From contig NZ_JBEZFP010000098.1 of assembly GCF_040649515.1 (NCBI RefSeq), positions 1-36,269 of the forward strand: a stretch of DNA of 36,269 bases. The letters are read 5' to 3'. A program made the position numbers and the translations under genes. Origin of the DNA: Yinghuangia elevatio (GTDB lineage Bacteria > Actinomycetota > Actinomycetes > Streptomycetales > Streptomycetaceae). The stretch's first letter is position 1, and each line of letters starts with the position of its first letter. The notes under the pieces are model-generated. The model was not told where the DNA came from. It was given only the letters and a program-made list of their open reading frames with translations, and ran no database searches. Of this stretch, positions 8,338 to 15,179 are shown in pieces.

Positions 8338-8937
8338 ATGACGCAGACCGCTCCGAGCGCGGTCCGGCCGGCGGTGGTGACGCCCGAGCTGTATCTCTCG
8401 GTCCAGCAGTTCTACGCACGGCACATGCAGGCCGTCGACGACGATAACGCCGAGGTGTGGGCCGACGACTACACCGAGGACGCCGAGTTCGACACCGACG
8501 CGCTGCCCGCGCCGCTGTTCGGCCGCGGGACGATCCTCGCCCGGCTCGCGAAGGCCGGCGCCGCCCTGGCGGAACAGGGCGTCACCAGGCGCCACTTGAT
8601 GAGCATGCTGACGGTGCATCCCGAGTCCCCGGACAGCGCCGAGGGCGACGTCGGCGCGGACGCCGGGGACGGCGCGGACGGCGGCGAGCCGGTGGTCCGG
8701 CAGGTGCGCACCCGGTCCAGCTTTCTGGTGCTGCACAGCAGCCCCGGTACGCCGACCACGGTGTTCCGCAGCGGAATCTGGGAGGACACCCTGGTCCGCA
8801 GCGAGGGCGGCCCGTGGCGGATGCGCCGTCGCCGGGTGGTCGGCGACGGGGCGGCGCACGGCGCGGAGCGCGGCGTCGCGTACGGCAGCGCCGCGGTCGG
8901 GCCGGCGCAGGGGTCGGCACAAGGGCCGGCACGGTGA
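8338..8937 (+). CDS. NTF2/SnoaL-like polyketide tailoring protein 1
   Basis: A 199-residue protein of the NTF2-like superfamily (SnoaL / ring-hydroxylating dioxygenase beta-subunit-like fold). Such proteins act as cyclases, hydroxylases or isomerase-like helpers in aromatic polyketide pathways. The N-terminal part (LYLSVQQFYARHMQAVDDDN, WADDYTEDAEFDTD, RRHLMSMLTV) aligns well with the protein at 10193-10615. An acidic low-complexity insert (GDVGADAGDGADGG, about 102-115) and a degenerate GSAAVGPAQGSAQGPAR tail are unusual. The start is the ATG at 8338 behind AGGGAGGAGAA. Its stop overlaps the GTG start of the flavin oxygenase (GTGA), so the two are translated together and may work on one step. 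The precise reaction cannot be read from the sequence. Confidence 0.8.
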   Translation: MTQTAPSAVRPAVVTPELYLSVQQFYARHMQAVDDDNAEVWADDYTEDAEFDTDALPAPLFGRGTILARLAKAGAALAEQGVTRRHLMSMLTVHPESPDSAEGDVGADAGDGADGGEPVVRQVRTRSSFLVLHSSPGTPTTVFRSGIWEDTLVRSEGGPWRMRRRRVVGDGAAHGAERGVAYGSAAVGPAQGSAQGPAR

Positions 8938-10130
8938 AAGGCCGCCGTCCCAACCTGAGTTCCGTGCCGCCGGACACGGTGCCCGGGCCGCTGCCCAGGG
9001 CGTGCGTGGACCCGGCGTCCACGGCGCCGCTGCTGGACGCCGCCCGGGTGGTCGCCGCGATCGCCGCCCGGCACGCGGCCGCCTCGGACGTCCGGCGCCG
9101 CTTGCACCCCGAGGTCGTCGAGGCACTCGTCGAGGCGGGCTTTGCCGCGCACTTCGCGCCGACCCGGTGGGCGGGCCGGGCGGGGTCGTTCGGCGAACTC
9201 ACCGCGGCGGTGGCCGTGGTCGGCGAGGGATGCGCATCGGCTGCGTGGACCGCGTCGCTGTGGGCATACACGGCCCGGTTCGCGGCGTACCTGCCGGCCG
9301 AGGGGCAGGCGGAGATCTGGGAGAAAGGCCCGGACACCTGCGTGGTCAGCGCCCTCGCCCCGACCGGCGACGTGCGCGCAGTGCCAGGCGGCTGGCAGTT
9401 GTCGGGGCGCTGGCCCTACACCAGTGGCGTGGACTTCTCCGACTGGGCGCTCGTACGCGGTCCCGGTGTGCCGGGCGGCGATCCGGGTCGCTTCTTCGCG
9501 CTGCCGCGCGACGCGTACGACATCCAAGACACGTGGCACAACGTCGGCATGCGTGCCACCGGCAGCAACACGCTGGTCGTCGAGGACGTGTTCGTGCCCG
9601 AGCAACGCAGCTTCCTGGTGGCCGACATGGTGGGCGGACAGGGCTCCGACTCGCCGGCCCGCTGCCACAACGTGCCGCTCCTCGCCGTCAACGGGCTCAC
9701 CTTCGCGGCGCCGGTGCTCGGGTCGGCGCGCGGGGCGCTGGTGTCGTCCGCGCGGTGGCTCGCCGACAAGCAGGACGTCCACGGCCGACCGGTGGGGCGC
9801 TCGCCGGCCGTCCAGACGGCGGTCGCCCGCGCGGCGGGCGAGATCGACATCGCGGAGATGCTGCTCGGACGGATCGCCGCGGGGGCGGACGACGACGCGG
9901 TGGTCACCGGGGCGCAGGTCGCGCGCAACGGCCGCGACGCGGCACTGGCGGTGGAGCTGATGACGTCGGCCGTCGACCGGCTCTTCCGCAGCGGCGGCAC
10001 GCGCGCCCAGTCCGACTCGCACCCGTTGCAGCGGGCCTGGCGGGACGTGCACGCGGCGGGCAGCCACGTCGCGCTCCAGTTCGACTCGGGCGCGGAGGCC
10101 TTCGTGAACCATCTGCTGGCGTCGGTGTGA
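8934..10130 (+). CDS. Flavin-dependent oxygenase of the acyl-CoA dehydrogenase fold (ActVA-ORF5/HpaB type)
   Basis: A 398-residue enzyme of the two-component flavin monooxygenase group built on the acyl-CoA dehydrogenase fold. ActVA-ORF5 of the actinorhodin pathway is the relevant relative. Signatures are the N-terminal helical domain (VEALVEAGFAAHFAPTRWAG), GEGCASAAWTASLW, the middle beta-domain with SGRWPYTSGVDFSDWALV, MRATGSNTLVVEDVFVPE, and a C-terminal helical domain rich in Ala/Arg. It probably hydroxylates the aromatic core using reduced FMN. No flavin reductase gene (ActVB type) is present here, so one elsewhere would be needed. I chose the GTG at 8934 for its GTGA overlap with the upstream gene; GTG 8964 is an alternative. 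A strong hairpin follows. Confidence 0.85.
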   Translation: MKGRRPNLSSVPPDTVPGPLPRACVDPASTAPLLDAARVVAAIAARHAAASDVRRRLHPEVVEALVEAGFAAHFAPTRWAGRAGSFGELTAAVAVVGEGCASAAWTASLWAYTARFAAYLPAEGQAEIWEKGPDTCVVSALAPTGDVRAVPGGWQLSGRWPYTSGVDFSDWALVRGPGVPGGDPGRFFALPRDAYDIQDTWHNVGMRATGSNTLVVEDVFVPEQRSFLVADMVGGQGSDSPARCHNVPLLAVNGLTFAAPVLGSARGALVSSARWLADKQDVHGRPVGRSPAVQTAVARAAGEIDIAEMLLGRIAAGADDDAVVTGAQVARNGRDAALAVELMTSAVDRLFRSGGTRAQSDSHPLQRAWRDVHAAGSHVALQFDSGAEAFVNHLLASV

Positions 10131-10134
10131 AGAC

Positions 10135-10178
10135 GCGTGCGGGGTGGCGGGCCGCGTCGGCCCCGCCACCCCGCACGC
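10135..10178. terminator. Bidirectional terminator between convergent genes
   Basis: A perfect 17-bp inverted repeat (10135-10151 and 10162-10178, core GTGCGGGGTGGCGGG) with a 10-base loop. It sits exactly between the stop at 10130 (+) and the stop at 10193 (-), so it can serve both transcripts. Confidence 0.9.
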
Positions 10179-10192
10179 ACGTCCGCACCCGG

Positions 10193-10615
10193 TCAGCGCG
10201 AAGGCAGGTCGTCCCGTACGACGGTGCGCGACCGGCTGGCCAATTCGCCGTCAACGCGGACGAGTTCGTCCTCGACCACGCAGGTCGGCTCCCACCGCGT
10301 CGAGCCGTCCGAGGCGGTGATGCTGATCGCCGCGTAGTAGTTCGTGCGGATCCCGCCGTTCGCCTCGGGCGTCACCCGCAGCATGTCGAACCAATGCCTC
10401 GGCTGGGCCCCGTCGAACCGGTCGGAGGCGGCCTCGGACGCCTTCGCGATGATCTCGCGCCCGCACACCTCGGCCCGGCCGCCCGCCGGACGGAAGACGC
10501 CGTCCGGCAGGAACGTGCCGGCGAAGCCCTCGAAGTCCCCGTCGTCCAGCATCGCGATCTGTCGTGCGTAGAACATCTGGACCTCCACGTACAGGTCCCC
10601 GCTGACCGCCGCCAT
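10193..10615 (-). CDS. NTF2/SnoaL-like polyketide tailoring protein 2
   Basis: A 140-residue NTF2-like protein. The opening LYVEVQMFYARQIAMLDDGD closely mirrors the LYLSVQQFYARHMQAVDDDN of the protein at 8338, so the two are paralogues. This one is compact and lacks the acidic insert. The middle shows FAGTFLPDGVFRPAGG, and the end shows WEPTCVVEDELVRVDGELA, typical of the SnoaL-like beta-sheet. The start is the ATG at 10615 behind GAGGAGG. The gene is divergent from the aromatase/cyclase, with 187 bases between the start codons, and the two ribosome sites are almost identical (GAGGAGGCAC). It probably acts on a cyclisation or oxidation step of the polyketide, possibly together with paralogue 1. 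Confidence 0.82.
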   Translation of the reverse strand: MAAVSGDLYVEVQMFYARQIAMLDDGDFEGFAGTFLPDGVFRPAGGRAEVCGREIIAKASEAASDRFDGAQPRHWFDMLRVTPEANGGIRTNYYAAISITASDGSTRWEPTCVVEDELVRVDGELASRSRTVVRDDLPSR

Positions 10616-10722
10616 CGTGTGCCTCCTCGGCTCGCGCCCCGCCGACTGCGGTGGCATCTGCGGCGAGCCTGCCGGGTCGGCCTGGAAACGTGCTCGAATC
10701 CCGAGCGACGCCCGACGGACGG

Positions 10723-10751
10723 GCTCCATCCGCGCTCCAGCCCCGCTCCAC
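10723..10751 (+). promoter_or_regulatory. Triple SARP-type heptamer direct repeat, aromatase promoter
   Basis: GCTCCAT (10723-10729), GCTCCAG (10734-10740) and GCTCCAC (10745-10751) lie at an exact 11-bp period with 4-base spacers. This is the geometry known for SARP operators next to the -10 region. The array ends 51 bases before the aromatase/cyclase ATG at 10803. It lies in the divergent region and may also affect the NTF2-like gene on the other strand. Confidence 0.75.
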
Positions 10752-10802
10752 CCGCGCCGATGACAGTGGTCCGCGAGCCGTCGTCGCCGAGGAGGCACGC
10801 GC

Positions 10803-11747
10803 ATGACCACGTACGAGACCGAGCACCGGATCACCGTCGCCGCGCCACCCAACACCGTGTATGCACTGCTCGCGGACGTCGCGGGCTGGCCCCTGGTGTT
10901 CGGCCCGACCCTGCACGTCGAGGTGCTCGAACAGCAGGGCACCAGCGAGGAGTTCGCGATCTGGACGACAGCCGGCGGCGAGGTGGCGCACTGGACGTCA
11001 CGCCGCACGCTCGACCCGATGGCCCGGCGCATCCGCTTCGACCAGCAGACGCCGCGCGCCCCGCTCGCCGCGATGGGCGGCGAGTGGATCGTCGAACCCG
11101 AGGGCGACGGAACGCTCGTGGTGCTGACGCACGACTTCAGGATGCGCCCGGACGCGGCGCTGGGACCGGACGCCGTGCATGCCGTCGTCGACGCCAACAG
11201 CGAGGCCGAGCTCGCGGCGCTGCGCCGGCACGCGGAGCAGGACGAAGCCGCCGACCTGCTCCTGGAGTTCGAGGACACGGCGGACATCGACGGGTCCGCC
11301 GAGGCGGTCCACGACTTCCTCTGGCGCGCCGAGCGGTGGCCCGATGCCCTTCCGCACGTCGTTGCACTCGAACTGGCCGAGGACGCCGACGGGGTGCAGA
11401 CCATGGACATGGACGTACGGAACCACCGCGGCGAACAGCACTCGCTGCGTTCCATCCGCATCGGCCGCCCCGGCCACCGCATCGTCTACAAGCAACTCGT
11501 CCTTCCCCCGGTCGCCACCGCCCACTTGGGCGAATGGACCGTGACCGGCACGGCGCACGGCGCCCGCGCGGTCGGCCGGCATCGGATCGTCCTGGACCCG
11601 GCGGGAATTGCCGCGGTCCTCGGCCCCGACACGGACCTCGCGGCGGCCAAGGCCGCGGTCCGCGAGGCGATCGGCGGGAACAGCCGCACCACGCTGCGGC
11701 GGGCGAAGGAGACCGTCGAGGCCCTGGCACGGGCCCCGCGGGTCTGA
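10803..11747 (+). CDS. Didomain aromatase/cyclase (ActVII type)
   Basis: A 314-residue protein with two SRPBCC (START/Bet v1-like) domains, at about 1-145 and 155-300. It has the size and plan of the didomain aromatase/cyclases that work on C9-reduced polyketides, such as ActVII. The N-terminal domain starts HRITVAAPPNTVYALLADVAG and includes MGGEWIVEPEGDGTLVVLTH. The second starts EDTADIDGSAEAVHDFLW and includes HLGEWTVTG. Such enzymes close and dehydrate the first ring (C7-C12) inside the START cavity. The didomain form matches the ActIII-like ketoreductase at 18147. The start is the ATG at 10803 behind CGAGGAGG. It is preceded by the best SARP-type heptamer array in the window. The cyclase and AT genes follow on the same strand after a repeat-and-hairpin spacer. 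Confidence 0.93.
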   Translation: MTTYETEHRITVAAPPNTVYALLADVAGWPLVFGPTLHVEVLEQQGTSEEFAIWTTAGGEVAHWTSRRTLDPMARRIRFDQQTPRAPLAAMGGEWIVEPEGDGTLVVLTHDFRMRPDAALGPDAVHAVVDANSEAELAALRRHAEQDEAADLLLEFEDTADIDGSAEAVHDFLWRAERWPDALPHVVALELAEDADGVQTMDMDVRNHRGEQHSLRSIRIGRPGHRIVYKQLVLPPVATAHLGEWTVTGTAHGARAVGRHRIVLDPAGIAAVLGPDTDLAAAKAAVREAIGGNSRTTLRRAKETVEALARAPRV

Positions 11748-11782
11748 GCGCGAACGCGCTCGTGCGCGGGAGTGGAACGACC

Positions 11783-11838
11783 CATCACGACCACCGACCA
11801 CCGAACACCCGTCACCGATCACCGATCACCGATCACCA
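11783..11838. repeat. Array of eight degenerate 7-bp repeats
   Basis: Reading from 11783 in sevens gives CATCACG, ACCACCG, ACCACCG, AACACCC, GTCACCG, ATCACCG, ATCACCG, ATCACCA. The period is exactly 7 with consensus RNCACCG. It is non-coding, between the aromatase stop and the cyclase start, and directly abuts the hairpin at 11839. Confidence 0.85.
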
Positions 11839-11867
11839 CCACCGGTCGCCCGCTCGGCGACCGGTGG
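11839..11867. terminator. Perfect hairpin just upstream of the cyclase ribosome site
   Basis: CCACCGGTCGCC (11839-11850) and GGCGACCGGTGG (11856-11867) form a perfect 12-bp stem with a 5-base loop. It ends 9 bases before the GAGAGG ribosome site of the gene at 11890. It may be an attenuating terminator after the aromatase, or an mRNA processing or stability element within the operon. Confidence 0.6.
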
Positions 11868-11889
11868 CCACCACCGAGAGGAAGCCGCC

Positions 11890-12822
11890 GTGGGACTCGA
11901 CAACAGCGCGCTCGCCCCGCCGCGAACGGAGGAGGTCGCCGACGGGGTATTCGCGTACGTCCAGCCCGACGGCGGCTGGTGCGTCAACAACTGCGGAATC
12001 GTCACCGACGGGGGCGAGACCGCGCTCATCGACACCGTCGCCACCGAGGAACGCGCGGTACGCCTGCGCAAGGCCGTCGCCGACGTGGCCGGGGGCGGTC
12101 CCGGCGTCGTAGTGAACACCCACCACCACAGCGACCACACCTTTGGCAACCATCTCTTCGCCCCCGACGCGCTGTTCGTCGCGCATGAGCGCACCCGCAC
12201 CGAGATGACCGCCGCGGGACTCGGCCTCACGCAGTTGTGGCCGGACGTCGGATGGGGCGACGTACGCGTGACCCTGCCGTCGCTGACCTTCCGCGACCGC
12301 GCGACGCTGAACCGCGGGGGCATCGGCATCGAGCTGATCCACTTCGGCACCGCGCACACCACCAACGACGTCGTGGTGTGGATCCCGGACCGCGGCGTCC
12401 TGTTCACCGGGGACATCGCAATGTCCGGCGTGACGCCCTACTGCCTCATGGGGTCCATCCAAGGTTCCCTGGACGTGCTGGCGCAGATGCGGGCCCTCGG
12501 CGCGACCACCGTGGTGCCGGGCCATGGACCGGTCGGCGGGCCGGAGATCCTGGACGCGAACACCGCGTACCTGAGTTGGATTCAAGAGGTGGCCCGCGCC
12601 GGGGCCGCCGCCGGGATGAGCCCGCTGGAAGCCGCCCGGGCGGCCGAGCCCGGCAGCTTCGCCGAACTCCTGGACCCGGAGCGACTGGTGGGCAACCTGC
12701 ACCGGGCGTACGTCGAACTCGCCGGCTCCGAAGGGCCCGAGCTGGGGACGCCGTTGGACGTCGTCGCCTCCTTCATGGAGATGGTCGAGTTCCACGGGCG
12801 CCTGCCGGACTGCCATGCGTGA
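11890..12822 (+). CDS. Metallo-beta-lactamase-fold polyketide cyclase (ActIV-like)
   Basis: A 310-residue metallo-hydrolase-fold protein. It shows the full zinc motif THHHSDHTFGN (residues 77-87, HxHxDH), the metal-bridging Asp in FTGDIAM, and the downstream His in PGHGPV. In type II PKS clusters this fold is best known from ActIV, a cyclase that forms the second ring and can release the bicyclic intermediate from the ACP. That is the likely role, given the ActVII-like aromatase just upstream and the ActIII-like ketoreductase. The start is the GTG at 11890 after GAGAGGAAG; upstream in-frame codons run back through the repeat array and are not credible. The stop overlaps the AT gene by 8 bases, so translation is coupled. 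Confidence 0.9.
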   Translation: MGLDNSALAPPRTEEVADGVFAYVQPDGGWCVNNCGIVTDGGETALIDTVATEERAVRLRKAVADVAGGGPGVVVNTHHHSDHTFGNHLFAPDALFVAHERTRTEMTAAGLGLTQLWPDVGWGDVRVTLPSLTFRDRATLNRGGIGIELIHFGTAHTTNDVVVWIPDRGVLFTGDIAMSGVTPYCLMGSIQGSLDVLAQMRALGATTVVPGHGPVGGPEILDANTAYLSWIQEVARAGAAAGMSPLEAARAAEPGSFAELLDPERLVGNLHRAYVELAGSEGPELGTPLDVVASFMEMVEFHGRLPDCHA

Positions 12823-13831
12823 CACGGCGGCGCGCCCGGTCGTGCTCATGCTCCCCGGACAGGGGGCCCAGTACGCGCGCATGGGCGCCGGACTCTACGG
12901 CACCGACAGCGGCTTCACGGCCGCGCTGGACCGCCTGTTCGAGGCATACGCGACGGCCGGCGGCGACGCGGAGCGCCTGCGCGCCGTGTGGCTGGCCGCC
13001 GATCCGGCCGACGCCCCGGCCGGCGCGATCCACGAATCCGCTTATTCGCAACCGCTGTTGTTCGCCGTCGGATACGCCCTGGGCGAGGCGCTACGGGCCT
13101 ACGGAGTCGTCCCGCACGCCCTCCTCGGGCACAGCGTCGGCGAGTTCGCCGCCGCGGGCCTGGCCGGGGTCTTCGACGTCGCGGCCGCAGGCCACCTGCT
13201 CGCGAGCCGCGGTGAAGCGCTCGCCGCGATCGGCCCGGGCGGCATGGTGGCCGTCGCGGCATCGGCGCGCGAACTCGCCCCGTACACCGGCACGGAGGTG
13301 GTCGTGGGCGCGGTCAACGGCCCTCGGCAGAGCGTCCTCGCGGGTGCCCGGGGCCCGTTGGCGGAGGCCGCGTCGCGACTGCGCAAGGACGGGCTCGTGT
13401 GCCGGGCGGTGGCGGGCGACCTGCCCTTTCACAGTCCCGCGGCGGCCGAAGGCGCACGGGTGTTCCGCGAGGCGTTCGCCGGCATCGAGTTGAGGTTGCC
13501 GAGCGTGCTCGTCCAGTCCACGGCCACGGGCCGGCCGGTCGGCGCCGAGGACGCTCTGCGGCCCGCCTTCTGGGCGGACCAGATCGCGGCGCCGGTGCTG
13601 TTCTGGCCCGCCCTGGACGCGCTGCTGTCCACCGGCGACTTCACCCTCGTCGAGGCGGGCCCGGGACAGCAGCTGGTCGGCTGGGCGAAGCGGCACCGGG
13701 CGGTGCGCTCCGGGGCGTCCACGACGCTCCCGCTGCTTCCCCCGCAGCCCGGTCCCGCGGACCGCGACCGGGCGGTGTTCGACGCGGCCGTCGCGGCGCT
13801 GTCCGCCGACGGGGTCGCGAAGGCCGGTTGA
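12815..13831 (+). CDS. Stand-alone acyltransferase (FabD/PKS AT type) of the initiation module
   Basis: A 338-residue malonyl-CoA:ACP transferase-fold protein. LPGQGAQ opens the domain, GHSVGE carries the nucleophile Ser107, Arg132 is in SRGEAL, and His206 is in DLPFHSP. The specificity motif reads LPFH, not the HAFH of malonyl or YASH of methylmalonyl ATs. Most type II PKSs borrow the fatty-acid MAT, and a cluster-encoded AT usually appears with a KSIII and a second ACP, as here. The R1128 homologue ZhuC is known to act as an acyl-ACP thioesterase that removes acetyl primers, so this protein may edit starters rather than load them. The start is the ATG at 12815, inside the end of the cyclase gene. 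A terminator follows. Confidence 0.9.
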   Translation: MRDTAARPVVLMLPGQGAQYARMGAGLYGTDSGFTAALDRLFEAYATAGGDAERLRAVWLAADPADAPAGAIHESAYSQPLLFAVGYALGEALRAYGVVPHALLGHSVGEFAAAGLAGVFDVAAAGHLLASRGEALAAIGPGGMVAVAASARELAPYTGTEVVVGAVNGPRQSVLAGARGPLAEAASRLRKDGLVCRAVAGDLPFHSPAAAEGARVFREAFAGIELRLPSVLVQSTATGRPVGAEDALRPAFWADQIAAPVLFWPALDALLSTGDFTLVEAGPGQQLVGWAKRHRAVRSGASTTLPLLPPQPGPADRDRAVFDAAVAALSADGVAKAG

Positions 13832-13839
13832 ACACGGCG

Positions 13840-13877
13840 ACGGCCGGGTCCCCGAATTCCCCCGGGGGCCCGGCCGT
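13840..13877. terminator. Bidirectional terminator between AT and CLF genes
   Basis: ACGGCCGGGTCCCC (13840-13853) pairs with GGGGGCCCGGCCGT (13864-13877), 13 Watson-Crick pairs plus one T/G pair, with a 10-base loop. It lies between convergent genes ending at 13831 (+) and 13926 (-). Confidence 0.88.
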
Positions 13878-13925
13878 TCGTGCGTGCCGCGGCGTCGTCG
13901 GCGCGGTCGCACGGTTGCGCCGTCC

Positions 13926-15179
13926 TCACAGTGCGGCGGCCCGCACCACCAGCGCCGAGTTGAAGCCCCCGTGGCCGCGCGCCAGAACCAGCGCCGTCGT
14001 CAGCCGGGCCTCCCTGGGCCGGTCCCTGACCAGGTCGAGCCGGCAACCGGGGTGCAGTTCGGGGACGTTGACGGTCGGCGGGATCACCTGGTCGCGAATC
14101 GCGAGCAGCGCCGCGGCGATGTCCACCGGCGGGCCGCCCGCGAGCATGCGGCCGGTCATCGTCTTCGGCGCGGTGACCGGGACGCCCTCCGGCCCGAACA
14201 GCGCGGTGATCGTGTCCGCCTCGACGCGGTCGGCCTCGGGGGTGCCGGCCGCGTCGGCGAAGACCACGTCGATGCCTTCCGGCGTCAACCCCGCGTCGGC
14301 GATCGCCAGTTCGGCCGCCCTGCGCAGCGCGGAAGGCCGCCCGGTCTGCGGCAGCGGGTCGAACGTCGCGGCGTACCCGGCGATTTCCCCATAGCACCGC
14401 GGGGCCCCGCGCCCGCGCGCGGAGGCCGCGTCCTCGGTCACCAGGATCGCGCCGCCTTCGGCCGGGACGAACCCGTCCGCGTCCGAGGAGAACGGCATGT
14501 ACGCACGCTCCGCGACCCGCGCCCGGCTCAGCTTGCCGTGCGACATCTGCGCCACCATGGCGTACGGATTCAGCGGGGCCTCCATGCCGCCGGTGACCAC
14601 CAGCGGTGTCCCGCGCCGGATCTGCCGCCGGGCGTGGCCGATCGCGTCGAGCCCGGCCGCCTGGTCCGCCACCAGGACGTCGCCGGGGCCGCGCATGCCG
14701 TGCCGGATGGAGATCTGCCCGGTGTTGACCGCGTAGAACCACGCGAAGCTCTGGTACGCGCTGACGTGGGCGGGACCCTTCGTCCACAGGTTCTGGATCT
14801 CGCGCTGGGTGAAGTAGAAGCCGCCCGAGGCGTTCGCGGTGACGACACCCATCCCCAGGTCGTCCACGCTGCCAGGAGCGATCCCGGCGTCGGCCACCGC
14901 CCAGTCGGAAGCCGCGACGGCGAACCGCGTCAGCGGATCGGTCTGCGGCATCAGCCGGCTCGGTACGTGCTCCGTCGGGTCGAAGTCGACGACGTCGCCC
15001 ACGAAGCGGCAGGGGTAGCCCGACCCGTCGTATTCGGTGATCGGTGCGATCCCGCTGCGCCCTGACAGCGTCGCGGACCAATACGCCTCGGTGCCAAGCC
15101 CGTTGGGTGCCAGCACGCCCAGACCGGTGACGACCGTGGTCCCGGCCGGTGCGCCGACGGCTGTGGACACGGCCGTCAC
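13926..15179 (-). CDS. Ketosynthase chain-length factor (KS-beta, CLF)
   Basis: A 417-residue thiolase-fold subunit that pairs with KS-alpha and sets chain length. The KS active-site Cys is replaced by Gln173 in VADQAAG, the defining CLF change. SFAWFYAVNTGQISIRHGMR and the C-terminal ARGHGGFNSALVV are typical. The gate region reads GGFYFTQREI: Phe121, Thr124 and Ile128 fall where actinorhodin CLF has Phe109, Thr112 and Phe116 (alignment from memory). The start is the GTG at 15179, overlapping the KS-alpha stop as GTGA. This coupling supports equal amounts of the two subunits. It is the last gene of the ACP1-KS-CLF operon. Confidence 0.95.
   Translation of the reverse strand: MTAVSTAVGAPAGTTVVTGLGVLAPNGLGTEAYWSATLSGRSGIAPITEYDGSGYPCRFVGDVVDFDPTEHVPSRLMPQTDPLTRFAVAASDWAVADAGIAPGSVDDLGMGVVTANASGGFYFTQREIQNLWTKGPAHVSAYQSFAWFYAVNTGQISIRHGMRGPGDVLVADQAAGLDAIGHARRQIRRGTPLVVTGGMEAPLNPYAMVAQMSHGKLSRARVAERAYMPFSSDADGFVPAEGGAILVTEDAASARGRGAPRCYGEIAGYAATFDPLPQTGRPSALRRAAELAIADAGLTPEGIDVVFADAAGTPEADRVEADTITALFGPEGVPVTAPKTMTGRMLAGGPPVDIAAALLAIRDQVIPPTVNVPELHPGCRLDLVRDRPREARLTTALVLARGHGGFNSALVVRAAAL

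Noticed and set aside
11783..11838. CRISPR-like array
   Set aside because: The units are 7 bp and contiguous, with no spacers and no cas genes.
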